DNA of 64,000 nucleotides from assembly GCA_036924285.1 (NCBI GenBank), contig JAYKYS010000007.1, positions 1,550,001 through 1,614,000 of the forward strand, written 5' to 3'. Source of the stretch: Asterella californica. Taxonomy: Eukaryota; Streptophyta; Marchantiopsida; Marchantiales; Aytoniaceae. Numbering within the stretch: the first letter of the stretch is position 1; each line of letters opens with the position of its first letter. Both the position numbers and the translations under genes were made by a program. The notes beneath the pieces were generated by a model. That model had not been told where the DNA came from. It was given only the letters and a program-made list of their open reading frames with translations, and did no database searches. Below, one piece after another: positions 1 to 11,388 of the stretch.

Positions 1-984
1 CAATCATACTTCTTCGCTATGCTTTCATGAACAATCTTATTTTGCGTCTCCGTCTTGAGTTGTTCCTCTAGCGATATCAACTTATACTCCTCAAAAATTT
101 TCTGATATTAATAGGGAGTTTCATGAAAAAGTACTTCCAACACAATGTCTCCAGGAATCACTGGGATCGTTGTTGCAATTTGAAAAAATAGTTCAATTTC
201 ATCGTATGGATGAAAGAGATTGGAGTCTTCAAAATAATTGCAGCATCCAGTAAATGCGTTTGCAATGCATGTTTCATGAGAACCGCCAAAAAAATAGTTT
301 TAAGAGAATATGTAAGACAAAAGTGTCTATTTATAGAAGAAGAACCTTGGCGCTTGGATTCTTGGCTGTGGATTTAGTCAAGAATATAGTAGGAAGAACC
401 TCGACAGAAGGTGTTCATAAGTTTTGGTTCTGCTAGAATATAACTTGTGTATCACAACCTCTAGTCCAAACTATCTCCATGGCTCCTTCATCTCTACTTC
501 AGTTTTGGAAACTCAAGGTCGGAATAGATCCACCTATCACACAAGTCAAAAATAGACAAGCTTACTACAAAACGTTTCAAGGTCGTTTCTTTCGATGAAG
601 AAGGTGACGTTCAAGGAGATGACAACGGTGATGTTCATGAAGATCGGACTCCACTTCAACTTTCATTGAAACGTACAATCGAACAGCAACATCATCAATC
701 GGATCTCTCGTCAAACGACCTACTCCCAAAGTACGACGTAACTCTACGAGAATCATGTTGGAAGATCACCAATGTCCAACATAACTCCAAAATATGACCA
801 TCAATGTCCACCACCAAGATTTAATGTGAAGGAATACCCCAAGCAAGTGAATTTCTTAAGCATCTCAACCATTCCAATGTCATGCAATGGAAGAGTAATG
901 AGAGCCCGTCGTCTCAAAACAGCAAGGAAAAACAAGAAAAAGTTGAAATACAATAAACAGAAACTGTCTTAATTTTCTTTACTA

Positions 985-1425
985 GCTTTTTACGTGTTAT
1001 TTTTTTGTAGACTTATATTTTATTAACAAGATAGTCAAAACAATACTACTTGAGAAACACCTACAAAATATAATGAATCATCGTCGTATAATGAATCCGA
1101 GTCACCAACAAAAAGTTATAGAGTTTTCATTTTTGTTGCTTTCTTAGACTAGAAATAACATAAACATCTACGTATAACTTTATTTTGCGTAAACGAAAAC
1201 ACATGTCTATCCTATTCAAGAAGAGCTTCCATCCGATACCTTCATAACATCTCAGTAGTTCTTCTGAATATAAGCTAAGGGCAGCTTGTCTACCTTGACC
1301 TTAGCTTAACACATGCCAAGCTTAACAAGCTCCAAGGCAACTTCCTTTACAACTACGTCATAGTGGAAGGAAAAACCTTTTGTTATCATCTTTCACTATA
1401 TAGAAGATCATGCAACATGACATTC
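985..1425. repeat. Diverged direct repeat, copy 1
   Basis: This stretch matches 11855-12320 over most of its length in the same orientation. Shared landmarks include CATCTACGTATAAC, AACACATGTCTATC, CAAGAAGAGCTTCCA, CTTGTCTACCTTG, TTAGCTTAACAC and AGATCATGCAACAT. It lies just beyond the integrase end of the gypsy element, so it may be 3' untranslated or LTR sequence of that family. Confidence 0.75.
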
Positions 1426-1497
1426 ACCCCTTCCAAACCTACACATTCTTTGATATGTGCCAATCTGTTACTAGTCCTCGTAATTCTCCAAGTCATC

Positions 1498-1686
1498 TCA
1501 ACTCTCCTTGACGTATTCAGACGGAGGACCCTCATCTGCACTTGTGATATGTTCCAACCCTAAGAACTCAACTAGCTCCACTGTTCCTCCTCTCTTTCTA
1601 AACAACTTGACTCGTTTCTCAGCAACAAGAAGCCTCCAAGGTGTACCGTCTAACTCTAGCAAAGAATAAGTAGCATTTTGATGCAC
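1498..1686 (-). pseudogene. Ty3/gypsy integrase C-terminal fragment
   Basis: The minus-strand frame holds a block reading like NATYSLLELDGTPWR followed by VAEKRVKLFRKR. This is the typical post-core segment of Ty3/gypsy integrases, where a Y-x-L-x-E-L-D-G motif precedes a basic N-R-V-K-L-F motif. It lies downstream, in element orientation, of the integrase core fragment at 1903-2130 but in a broken frame. No intact integrase can be made from it. Confidence 0.6.
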
Positions 1687-1902
1687 ATCTGAGACTGTGT
1701 ATGGACCAAATCATCTCCTATAAAACTTTTGAACTATATAATGTTGGTTCTGTAATGTACTATCGTATACCAACACTCGGTCCTCAACTTGTATTAGTTT
1801 CAGTCGAAGCCTATGAGTCTTGTCAAACTTCACTTTATTCCAAAGTCGAGTCGCTTTCAACTTCTGTTGTACTTTTGCGAGATCCCTTTCTCTATGTTCT
1901 AG

Positions 1903-2130
1903 CTATCTGATGTGAAGTGAGCAAAGTTGTACACAATCCATATCGTCCTTCCATGGCAAGGTAGTCCAAGTAAGGAAGTTGTCTTCTGCTGTCATAATCG
2001 GCTTCTGTCCCAACATCAATTCAACAAGTATGTACTCAGTAGTAGTACAGTGAGTCATCCTATCAATCCATAAAGCAAAGGAGAGCATCTTAGGCCACTC
2101 TCTATGCCTACCATCACATGCCTTCATCAA
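1903..2130 (-). pseudogene. Ty3/gypsy integrase core fragment
   Basis: Translation of the minus strand gives a stretch with H-R-E-W-P-K, F-A-L-W-I-D-R-M and L-M-L-G-Q-K-P. This matches the end of the catalytic core in plant Ty3/gypsy integrases, where a W...LP.ALWADR block is followed by Y-S-P-F-x-L-L-Y-G. The D,D-35-E residues would lie upstream (about 2.1-2.5 kb), where the frame is too broken to read. The fragment belongs to the same dead element as the RNase H and protease pieces. Confidence 0.65.
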
Positions 2131-2944
2131 ACTTGAACAATCGACGGACCCTCGTTCTTGTCAATTCTCTCTAGGTTCATCCTATAGTAAGCTTGAGCTT
2201 CACATCATATCGAGCAAAAAACTCCTCCACTTCTATATCACATAATTCTCCTCCGACTACTCGTAGTCTTCTTATAGACCCATATCTACAACAATGTCTT
2301 CAAGTACAAATCTACATATACCTTCTGTGATCTTTGTTCTCAATGCTCGCCCTTCAATAAAGTTGGAGAGGTCCTCAAGAGTCAAGACCAAATATCGCAT
2401 GTCCATAATCTCGAAGGCATTATCACCAAGTCAAGAACCCATTGGAAGTGAATGCAAAGCGGATAAGTAAGCACAAGATCATCCATAGATTGCATCTTTG
2501 AGTAATATTGACAATGTAAGCACGAACTGACAAAGTTCATCCTATCTCAATACATACATTCCACCAATATCTTTCTTTCAACTTTTTGTAAGTAGCTCAA
2601 ATCTCTTGATGTCTAGCCCATAAGGTGTTATGAAACTCCTTCACTGATTAGTCTGCAAATCGTCCACCACTCGTATAAATATCTCATCCTTTGTGACAAT
2701 CTCTAAAGATATCCATCATATAGAAGATAGTTGTACGCTTGTTTCCTTATCTCTTTGAACTCTACTTCACTCCACCTCTCTTGCTTTTTTAGCGAACTCA
2801 AGTCATATCTTATGTCATAAAGTCTAGTATAAAACTCTTTCTTAAACAACAACGGCTCCAAGTCTGTAGTTTATCGACCAACTTGACCTCGAACATCCTT
2901 GTCATCTTCCTCAGCTTTTTTAAACATATCATCCTCGACTATAT

Positions 2945-3115
2945 AATATAACCCTTGAGAACATATCTGCTACCACATTCTTCTTACTTATTGTATGCTT
3001 CAGCTCTGGATTTAAAGCTCATGATATAAGCAATCCAACGTAACATCGCTATGTCCGGCTTGTTCCAATTGGATATCATGCCACCAAAGTATACAATCTG
3101 TCTCCAAAACTACAT
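2945..3115 (-). pseudogene. Ty3/gypsy RNase H fragment
   Basis: On the minus strand, in closely linked frames, I read ETDC, then NKPDIAMLRWIAYI, then KHTISKKNVVADMFSR. These are the end of the Ty3/gypsy RNase H domain, with the family pattern ETDxxPL...RWIAYI...HxxGKxNxVADxLSR. The conserved VADMFSR block is clear. The frame is interrupted by stops, so this is a relic. Confidence 0.6.
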
Positions 3116-3949
3116 CTCTTCTCTCACTCTTCTACATCAGATGAGAAAAGAATTGCAAACATACAGTAATCTCCTCATACATTTATCGAGAGTGGATAAG
3201 GATCACCATCATACCATCTTTGTTCTCCATCACTCTGTTTACACCGTCCAATCAACTAGCAACCGACTATGCAAACACAAACTCTTCAAACAAGCTAGAA
3301 ACTACATCATTTTCATGTAGAATCTTTGGATGTCATAGCTCTCACACTTGTTTCACCATTCATTTTTTAATATTTTCTTCCATATCCTCAACTCGCATGA
3401 ACTGACTCCACCCATCGCTCTTAAGCATCAACAATCCAGACTGCTAGCTATGTATACGATACATGTTCTTCGAACTCATGTATATGTTCATCATCTAACT
3501 CTTTCACCTTTTGTACTTACTTTGATGAGATCTCAACAGTAGGTTCTATACCCTTGTCATCCTGCTCTACAAGAGTGGACTACAAAAACTTTTACATCTC
3601 TTTGTCTGAGAATCTTGAATGATTTATCGATTTCGCTCATGTTTTGAATGAACAGTCAAAAACTATACTGAATATTTATCATCAAGATTCCAAATTCTGA
3701 CATAATGAGATCCATCATTCATTATCTTTGTCTCCATTGAAACAACGGTAATGTAAGGTTGGTCCAGCATGACAAGATAAGAAGCAAATGATTTTACAAA
3801 GAAATGTTGCTCAACCTCTATATCTCCAATCTTTACGTGTATATTGGGGCAAGCTCCATATAACTCACCCTTTTGATTGTTTGCAGCCCAAAGTACCCAA
3901 CTATGGTTCTTTTCGATTGGTCATTGTCTCTTCTCATACACTTCCTTCG

Positions 3950-3998
3950 AAATTATGTTGATTTTTGACCCATGATCCACAAATGCATGTACTGATTC
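3950..3998 (-). pseudogene. Ty3/gypsy aspartic protease active-site fragment
   Basis: The minus strand encodes SVHAFVDHGSKINIIS. This is the active-site loop of a retroelement aspartic protease, with the catalytic Asp followed by H-G-S in place of the usual T/S-G. I recall the D-H-G-S variant from some gypsy lineages of non-seed plants and fungi, so it may be ancestral rather than damage. Only this loop is readable. Confidence 0.6.
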
Positions 3999-4062
3999 AG
4001 AAAGCCCTCCAAGAATATATGTCTCCGTTGTTGCATGTTCTCAATGTCTCTGTCTGAAGTCA

Positions 4063-4539
4063 TTATCTGTGCTTGACTTTTCTCCTCGATTCTTCATCTT
4101 CATTCTCAACAACAACAAGATCAACAACCCATACCTCATGCTCGACATCTCTAAATCTCTCAACATCAATAGCATCCACCATTCCAACCATCTGACTAAT
4201 CACTTGCTCTGTCAACACCAACCTCTTCCTTTTCATGAAATTAGTCCTCAACTCATGAAACTCTGTTTTCACAATATCAAGTACCTCACGAAGAGAAAAC
4301 CCAATTCTGACATCTAGAATACGTTGCTCTAGAATAATATGCAAGTCTGTTGTTATTTTGATGTCAACAGCCAACTTGTAGGTTGGAGCTTTCTTCTTCT
4401 CTTGTGTTGTAAACCTCTTTCTCTGTACTTTCACAACAGGTGGTGGAACTATAAAGATAGAAGATATATCCTCTACAGTAGGAGATCTACCAGTTGGTAT
4501 AGATCCAGATGGTGATGACTCCGCTTCTCTTTTCTTCAT
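4063..4539 (-). pseudogene. Ty3/gypsy gag/pol-linker open frame
   Basis: This 158-aa minus-strand frame is the longest one left in the element. It contains PTYKLAVDIKITTDLHII followed by LEQRILDVRIGFSLREVL and a basic KRKR segment. I recognise this as the linker just before the protease in gypsy elements of this type. It has no zinc knuckle. It sits directly upstream, in element orientation, of the protease loop at about 3.96 kb. The degraded frame at 4597-4869 is probably more of gag. Confidence 0.5.
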
Positions 4540-6063
4540 AACTCTTCGATGATCACCATCATTAAGTGTTCTTTCATCTAGGTCAAAAACATCTAGTCAC
4601 CTTTTGTCTTTTACAATCGCATCTTGTTTATTGCTTGCTTCCGATAATGCTCGAACAGAAGTTGCATCTAGAGAGTCTCTCCTTCTTGTAGCCCTCTTAA
4701 TACTTTTTACGTCTCTCTTTATCACTTGAATTGAAACTTCAGCAGCTTGCTCAACCAGAGTTAGATTAAAGCGCACTTCAACTATACTTGTATAAACATC
4801 AACTTTTACAGAGCCTGCAGTCATTGTTGTAGTGTTCACACCAATAAGTACTGGAAGTAAACTCCTCATCCTTTCTATTCCAAATGCGTATTGAGAGGTT
4901 GTCCAAAGACAGTTTGATGCAACCGGTTGTTCTTATAGTTGACCATGTCCTCTCGCAAAGCAGTTGCTAAGTCTTGACAATCTCCTCTGAGATGATATGG
5001 ACTATCACATCAGATATATGTCATAGTAAAGGTTCTCCTTACAGGTCGAGCACTTGGCACTGCTGGTCGCTGATCTCTCTTTAGATCTATCATCTCAACT
5101 CTTAATCTCTAAACTGTTGAGTCAGCTCTTCAGTCAAGTGATGTTGATTCTGATTCTCAACATGTCTAGGACCTCTATGTATTTTAGAAATTCCTCTCTC
5201 TGTGCACATTCAAAAAGAGTCCATCCTCCTAGATGTCTCCTCTGTATACTTCTTACTGTCTATTTCAATTCAAGAACAACAATCAACTCAAAACTCAAAA
5301 TTATCTCAACTTCAGGTGCCTTAGTCCATTCCATTTCACCCACATACTCCCACAAGTACTTGATAACATCCGTCATCGAACTCCCACATCGATCAATAAT
5401 TGCTTGTAGAGCTTTTGTTGATTCTGTTCAACTCCTCCAGTTGCAGGTTGTTGATGAATCAAACCAACCAACGCTTGAAGAATTTGAGTTTATCGATAGT
5501 AAGTTATGCACTTGTCATTGGAGATGCAACATGTACTCCTTGAGGAGCAAGGTCATCTTGACCAAGAGTACCTTGAGCAACAACACCCTAAGCAACATCT
5601 ACACCTTGAATGACAGTACCATGATCCATCTTTCTCACACAATCTAACAAATCCTTCAAATCAATCATTCCAAGATCTCTCAGTGGAAGCACCAGATGTT
5701 GTAAGGAGCGTTTTCTCTGGGGAGGGTTGACCTCTTGTCTATGATTGATCGTGGGACTGACAAAAAAAAACAGTTGTTGCTAGTATTCGGAGCTCAAATA
5801 TAGTCATTTGTAGCCACCAAGTTCAATCAGACACTCAAATTTGTGCAAATAGGTCTTCCAAGGCTCATACATCTTTATTCACGTCTCAGCTTACAATCAA
5901 TGTCCTCAGCAATCATAATCTCTCACTCTTCACATGCATGTCGTCTCTACAACTCCTAAATGTCTTCAAATTCTGACATGTATGTCGATTTATCTAAAAA
6001 ACTATCCCTTTGCTAAGTTGCTCCCTAGCTAAGCTAAGACCCTTATGTCTTTATACGCACATT

Positions 6064-6289
6064 TATAGAAAGATCGATACTTCGAGGACACTCCAAGAAG
6101 AGAGAGCGAATAGACAAGGAAGTAAAATAGGAACGAGATGAGAGAGGTTTTGTCTCTCCATGTATATATAGTGGGGGTGAGTACAAGAAAAACCCAATGG
6201 TACGTTAGCCCTCTAACTAACTGTAATTATCTTAACCACTCCGGCTTATATTAGCAGGTTATCTATTAGAGCTTAGGACTATATCAACA
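6064..6289 (-). repeat. Copia LTR, low-coordinate copy (3' LTR of the element)
   Basis: It is closely similar to 11175-11388. Both copies share the segments GATCGATACTTCGAGGACAC, CCATGTATATATAGTGGGGG and ACCACTCCGGCTTATATTAG, and both end in TATCAACA. This copy has about 12 extra bases near its end (around 6268-6280), which explains 226 against 214 bp. The two copies differ at several single bases, so the insertion is not recent. The TATATATA run at about 6168 is a candidate TATA box for the element. Confidence 0.9.
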
Positions 6290-6599
6290 CTCCTCTTTAA
6301 GCTCAACTCTACATCCTGTACTCCTAGATAATGTCTGAAAGCATCAAACTTATCTCTAGGCAATGCCTTAGTGAAGAGATCGGCAACCTGATCTCATGTG
6401 CTCACATAACTGAGCTCAATCTCTCCTGCAAGGACCTTCTCTCCAATGAAATGATAGTGCACCTCAATGTGCTTCTTCCTAGCACGGAAAACATGATTAC
6501 TAGTTAACTTCATGCTGCTAATGTTATATATATACAACAACATGATCTGTACACTCCACATGAATTTTAGATAGTAGACATCGAAGCTAAATTGATTCG

Positions 6600-6954
6600 C
6601 ATGTTGCGTTTGTTGCTCCTCGGTACTCTATTTCTGTGGATAACAAAGCAACTATAGGTTGCTTCTTAGCAACCTATAGCAACACTTCCAAGTTCAAAAG
6701 CGTAACCTGACGTGCATCTCCTGTCGGCACTTCCTGCCCAATCAGCATTTGTGTAGTCATTTAATAACAATGATCCATTGTATCGATAGTGAAGTTCGTA
6801 CTGCATCGGGAACTTCACGTAGCGGAGATCTAACAGCCTCTAAATGTGATCTCCGTGGTGACTGCATGAACTGATTGAACAGACCGACAGCATAGCTCAA
6901 GTCTGGTCTGGTGATCGTCAGATAGATAAGACTCCCAACCATATGTCTGTACAT
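6600..6954 (-). pseudogene. Copia RT end / RNase H fragment
   Basis: The minus-strand frame at 6757-6954 starts MYRHMVGSLIYLTITRPDLSY and continues AVGLFNQFMQSP and HLEAV. This is the strongly conserved YRxxVGSLxYLTxTRPDxxxAV block that follows the copia reverse transcriptase. The RNase H sequence after it (lower coordinates) is broken; a Y-S-A-like start of the domain is only faintly readable around 6.6-6.7 kb. Confidence 0.75.
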
Positions 6955-7050
6955 ACGTGGATCATTAAGTAACTCATCATTCTCTGCTCCTAGCTTTACT
7001 ATTTGCTCTAATGCGTAGCAATGAGTTTGCAGCCAAACATACCAAATCTC

Positions 7051-7752
7051 TCAAGCATATTGAGAGCATACTGTCGCTGTACAAGCCAAACATCCTTCCT
7101 TCTCATCTCTAGTGAACTCCACAGCAAGGAAGTACTTGAGTTCTCTTAAGTCCATCATCTCGAACTTGGATTTCAAGTGATTCTTGATCTGGGAAATAAG
7201 CTCCTCATAGTTACATGTTATGATCAAGATGGTGATCACAATAATCTGATCTTGTATTCTTAATGAATATAAGGTAGAGTCTGAACTACAAAGATGGAAA
7301 CCAAGAGAAATTGATCTTTGCATACCATGCTCTTGGTGCCTATTTTAGACCATAGAGGGCCTTCCGTAACTTACATACACGAGAAGAGAACTTAGGATCC
7401 TTATGATCTGGAGGTTGCTGCATGTAGACCTCCTCCTCAAGATCACCGTTGAGAAAGATGTTCTTGAAGTCCATCTGGAGCATCTTCCAACCTTTCTGAG
7501 TTGCAACTGCAACTGTGATTCGAAATAGTCATAATCTTCGCAACTGGAGCAAAGGTTTACTCAAAATCCACTCCATGTTGCTGTGCGTAGCCCTTGACTA
7601 CCAATCTGATCTTGTATCGACACACGATATCGTCCGAGTTGCGCTTGACTTTGAAGATCACCTGCAACCAATTGCTTTCTTACCTTCAGGTAAGTCCACC
7701 AACTCCCAAGTCTGTTGGTGAGGAAGCGCATCAAGTTCAGCTTCCATAGCAC
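7051..7752 (-). pseudogene. Copia reverse transcriptase remains, catalytic YVDD block missing
   Basis: The frame 7561-7752 holds the RT N-terminal part (L-x-x-WWTYL and the GRYRVSIQDQIGS region in shifted frames). The frame 7051-7323 holds CSSDSTLY, DQIIVI, EELISQIKNHLKSKFEMMDL, ELKYFL and EFTRDEKEG, all typical of copia RT. Between DQIIVI and LIIT the usual stretch with the catalytic Y-V-D-D is gone; only two residues stand where about seven are expected. The enzyme cannot be active. Confidence 0.8.
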
Positions 7753-8316
7753 TTACCCATGGACTTTGTGCATCGCCTCCTCAAGTGAACTCGATTCTTG
7801 TTCCTGAAGAACATTGATCATATATGCATGGTGTGCAGCAAGAAAACCTTCATGTATATACCTACTCATTGGATGTTTTGTCTGTTCAGATCTGCGAGAG
7901 ATAATCGATGCACTAGTCACCTCTCTTTGCAACCGATTTGACGTAGACGTCAAGGTCTGGGACAAAGTATCCAATGGATGTGGAAGATTCACATATCTGG
8001 ATGAGTCAAACATACGCTGCAATAGCACGCGCTCATCCTGTGTAGAAACTACATTAGTTCCACGAGGTTGTGTTACGTGGACTCCAGCGTTAACAATAGC
8101 TCTATGTGCAACTGATTCTGATTTGGAATCAGTGACTTCTCTAGATCCTCCACTCAACGTACTACTATGAGGTACTACAGTGGACTGACTTCTTGGTTCT
8201 ACAGTAGGTACATGGATGACTACGACAAGTGCAGGAGCAAACCAAGACTGTAGCTCATCAAAGACAACATCTCTACTGATATTGAACTGCTTGGACGAAG
8301 GATTATAACGTCTATA

Positions 8317-8835
8317 TCATTTCATATCAAAAGCATAGTCAAGGAAGATACATCTATATGCTCTCGGATCTAATTTCTTACGTCTTTCATCATGTATGTG
8401 CACATAATAGATACATCCAAAAACTTTAAGGAAAGAGTAATCAGGCTTACTGTCTGTGAAGACCTCCATCGGTGTCTGGCTGTGGACTGCCGCTATAGGT
8501 GTTCGGTTCATTAGATACACTGCACATGAAACAACTTCTGTCCAGTAACGTCTAGGTATGGTCTTCTCATTCAACATCGCACGAGCAGCTTCTGCTATGT
8601 GTCGATTCTTGTGCTCCGCAACCCCGTTCTGCTAGGGACTGTAACTGCAGGTCCTTTGACGTCGAATGCCATGCTCACGTAGATATGCATCAAACTCTCC
8701 AGAAAGAAACTCGCCTCCTTCATCAGATCTCAAACAGAGGATAGATGCTCCAGATTGTTTCTCCACCAACTTGTGGAAAGTCTGAAATGCTGACAGTACT
8801 TTGGTAGAGGACTTGTTTCTCAACAAATGATCCAA
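8317..8835 (-). pseudogene. Copia integrase with in-frame stop
   Basis: Two consecutive minus-strand frames form one integrase domain: 8632-8835 (F-x-x-LVEKQSG, CLRSDEGGEF, YLREHGIRRQ) and 8317-8577 (ARAMLNEKTIPRRYW, YLMNRTPI, KVFGC). The Asp of RSDEGGEF and the Glu of the NGVAEHKN block (about 8610) are the second and third residues of the D,D-35-E triad. A TAG stop at about 8633-8635 replaces the expected Gln before NGV, splitting the domain. Upstream sequence with the first Asp is not readable. Confidence 0.85.
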
Positions 8836-9262
8836 GTATAATGCAAATATTCATCAATGAACGACACAAAGTACTAGAAACTTATCATACTTTGCTGAGA
8901 AGCAGTCCATACATCAGTGTGAACAAGCTCGAGAAGCTTGTTCGCTCTGCTACCTGATCCTTTAAAGGGCTGTCTAGCTTGCTTGCCGAACTGACATGCG
9001 GCACAGACTCAATGAGCTCACTGGATTTGAATTTGGGTAGACATGTAACCAGATCAGAACTCAAAAGGCTTTTCAGTCTCTGGAAGTTTATGTGCTCAAT
9101 TCGCTTGTGTCAGATGTCAATATCAGACACTATTGGACAACTCTGTCCATACATGACAACTTATAACTTAAGCGCAAAGGCATCTAGTTTAAACAACCTA
9201 CCACTCTTGCTACCTCGAGCTATGACAGTGCTATACAAATCTTCAATAAAGCATCCATCTCT

Positions 9263-9462
9263 ATTGAAGCGCACTTGCAGATCTTGCTCTATCAACTGTT
9301 CTACAGATAGCATGTTTCTAGTCAATGTGAGTACATGAAAGATATTCCGTATATCAGTAAACGTTGAAGTGCACTTGCAGATCCTACTCTATCAACTGTC
9401 CTACAGATAGCATATTTCTAGTCAATGTGGGTACATGCAAGACATTCTGTATATCAGTATAC
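9263..9462. repeat. 100-bp tandem duplication inside the copia element
   Basis: The segment starting near TTGAAGCGCACTTGCAGATC (9264) is repeated with a period of 100 bases from about 9363. Shared landmarks are GCACTTGCAGATC (9271/9371), CTATCAACTGT, CTACAGATAGCAT and TAGTCAATGTG. The units differ at several positions, so this is an old duplication within the protease-integrase interval. Confidence 0.85.
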
Positions 9463-9559
9463 TTGTGTTGGATCTTGTGCTAGATCTTGTGCTTGGTATA
9501 ATCTCTTGTCATAAATTGTGGAGTCTTCACAGGCTCGAGTGAACTAAACCACTCCCGAT

Positions 9560-9625
9560 GAGAGGTCACGTGACTGGTGACGTCGGAGTCGATCACCCAG
9601 TCAATCTGTGGCTCAAAAGCTGCAT
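9560..9625 (-). pseudogene. Copia protease active-site fragment
   Basis: The minus strand reads EPQIDWVIDSDVTSHVTS. The copia protease signature is W-x-x-D-S-G-A-T/S-x-H, so the active-site Gly is Asp here and the following Ala is Val. The catalytic Asp itself is kept. The zinc-knuckle remnant lies a short way upstream, in element orientation, near 9.83 kb, where the second Cys and the His of CCHC are lost. Confidence 0.75.
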
Positions 9626-9989
9626 AACTCTGATGTGTTGTAATCAGCAACTGCTCCAAATAGACTTGCTCAGTGACTACATAGCCTTGCTAGTTGTTGT
9701 TATCTTGCTGGGGGTTGTTGTCGTATTGCTGTCTTTGATTGTGCTGTCGTTTGTAGCACTGATTCGCATTCTGACCTTGCTTCTTCCAGTAGTTGCAGGA
9801 ACCAGACGCACGCGTCTGGTTGTTGAAAGAACCAAAGTGTTATTGATTTTGCTGATGTTGCTGCTGTGACTACTTTTTGTTCCTGTTTGCGATCCCGTCC
9901 ACGTCTAGCATCTTTGCCACGACCCCTACCTCAAAATCCTCCAGAACTTGCAAAATAGATAGATTCTTGCTGACCCGCTGAAGTTGAGC

Positions 9990-10613
9990 TCCCCAATAGA
10001 CGCACCTCCTCTCTTAACATCATAAGAACTAGTTCATCAAACCGTTGAAGGAGTTCTTCTGGTCGAAATTGATGTTATGAACAGTTTGTACTCTGCAGCC
10101 AGTCCTTGCAATGTGACCTCAATCAAGACAGTTGGATCAATTTCAACTATAACAGAAGATAACAGATCTACGAGCTGCTTGACATGGTTCACATAGTCAT
10201 TTGATGCACATCGACACCTTCTTCACAGTATTGAACTGCTGCAACAATTGCAGCTTCCGCGCCTCTGTTCTTGATTGAAACAGACGTGCGAGATTTATCG
10301 CAATCCTGAATGTGACCGATCATCGATGCTGAAATTGTCAACGTGATGTAGTGAATCGTTGATAAGATCGCTTCTTCCACTCCTTGAATTTTGAGTCGAA
10401 AATGGATACATCAGATGTTTTCTCCTCCTCAGTGATAGATCTTGTCCTTGCAGGAAGGTCATCATCCGGAACTTCTACACTTGGTAGTTGTTCTTGTCGA
10501 GCTTCTATCCAGTGATTAAAGACACGAACTCTGTCATAACTGCAATCAAGAATTATAATGTTATGTACGCAGAAAAACCTCACAGAACTTTCATGAAACT
10601 TGTTCGCCCACAC
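9990..10613 (-). pseudogene. Copia gag remains
   Basis: The minus-strand frames 10338-10613 and 10189-10380 show F-D-S-K-F-K-E-W-K-K, then S-T-I-H-Y, S-A-S-M-I-G-H-I-Q-D-C and V-S-I-K-N-R. After a shift comes KLQLLQQFNTVKK. This is the order of conserved blocks in copia gag polyproteins. Near 9.9 kb a Gly/Arg-rich stretch precedes the damaged zinc knuckle. At least two frame changes are needed to read it through. Confidence 0.65.
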
Positions 10614-11174
10614 CCCTCTATGAAGAATTCGTCACAAGTCACAACAAAGGTAACTCCGCACACTCCGAGCGAGCGAGAATGAAGAAAGAACCTGTCCGAG
10701 AACTATAGGTGTACAGAACAGACAAAACCGTCGAAAGAACATACCAAGAAAGGTCAAAAAACTAGACCAAATGGTCAAAAATGGACCCGCAGTATCTTGA
10801 AATTTTGCAAATTTTTCAAAGTGCTAGGGTCGGGCCATCCTAATCGGACTAGTATTTCTTTTGGACTCAAGTCCTACAAGTTCTGTTTTGGTCGAAAAAG
10901 ATTTGATTGAAAAGAAACCTCCAAATCGGCTAAAACTTGACCGAGTACACAGTTCGCACCTTCTGAACAAGACAGCCCTTATAGAGCTAGGTCTAAGAAA
11001 TCACGTTCAAAGTTTTTGGTGGTGAAAGAAATGGTTTCGTCTCACCCGAACGCATCAGCATGATAGTGCTCGACATCAGACACAACTCCAGCTGCTCTCT
11101 TCTGCACTTCTCTATGCACAAACTCCATCTTGTTCATCAGCAAGGGACTCATGCTCTCTACTGCTCTGATATCA

Positions 11175-11388
11175 TATAAAAAGATCGATACTTCGAGGAC
11201 ACTCCAAGAAGAGAGAACGAGTATACAAGGAAGTAAAATAAGAACGAGATGAGAGAGGCTTTACCTCTCCATGTATATATAGTGGGGGTGAGTACAAAGG
11301 AAACTTAAATGATGAGTTAGTCCTCTAACTAACTGTAACTATTTTAACCACTCCGGCTTATATTAGTCGGTGATCTACTATATCAACA
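11175..11388 (-). repeat. Copia LTR, high-coordinate copy (5' LTR of the element)
   Basis: This 214-bp copy pairs with 6064-6289. It is followed directly by the ACATT target duplication and then by the continuing gypsy LTR sequence. The primer-binding-like site abuts its inner edge at about 11163-11174. Confidence 0.9.

Larger units (their letters stand above)
6064..11388 (-). mobile_element. Decayed Ty1/copia LTR retrotransposon with both LTRs
   Basis: The element is bounded by LTRs at 6064-6289 and 11175-11388 and flanked by a perfect 5-bp direct repeat ACATT (6059-6063 and 11389-11393), the target-site duplication. Just inside the high-coordinate LTR the minus strand reads TGATATCAGAGC, close to the initiator-Met tRNA primer site TGGTATCAGAGC. 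In element orientation the order is gag (about 10.6-10.0 kb), zinc-knuckle remnant (about 9.83 kb), protease (about 9.59 kb), integrase (8.8-8.3 kb), reverse transcriptase (7.75-7.05 kb) and RNase H (6.95-6.6 kb). That is the Ty1/copia order, with integrase before RT. Stops, frameshifts and deletions have killed every domain. Confidence 0.93.

Noticed and set aside
9268..9470. Two-unit repeat as a CRISPR-like array
   Set aside because: There are only two diverged 100-bp units within retrotransposon coding DNA in a eukaryote; it is a plain tandem duplication.
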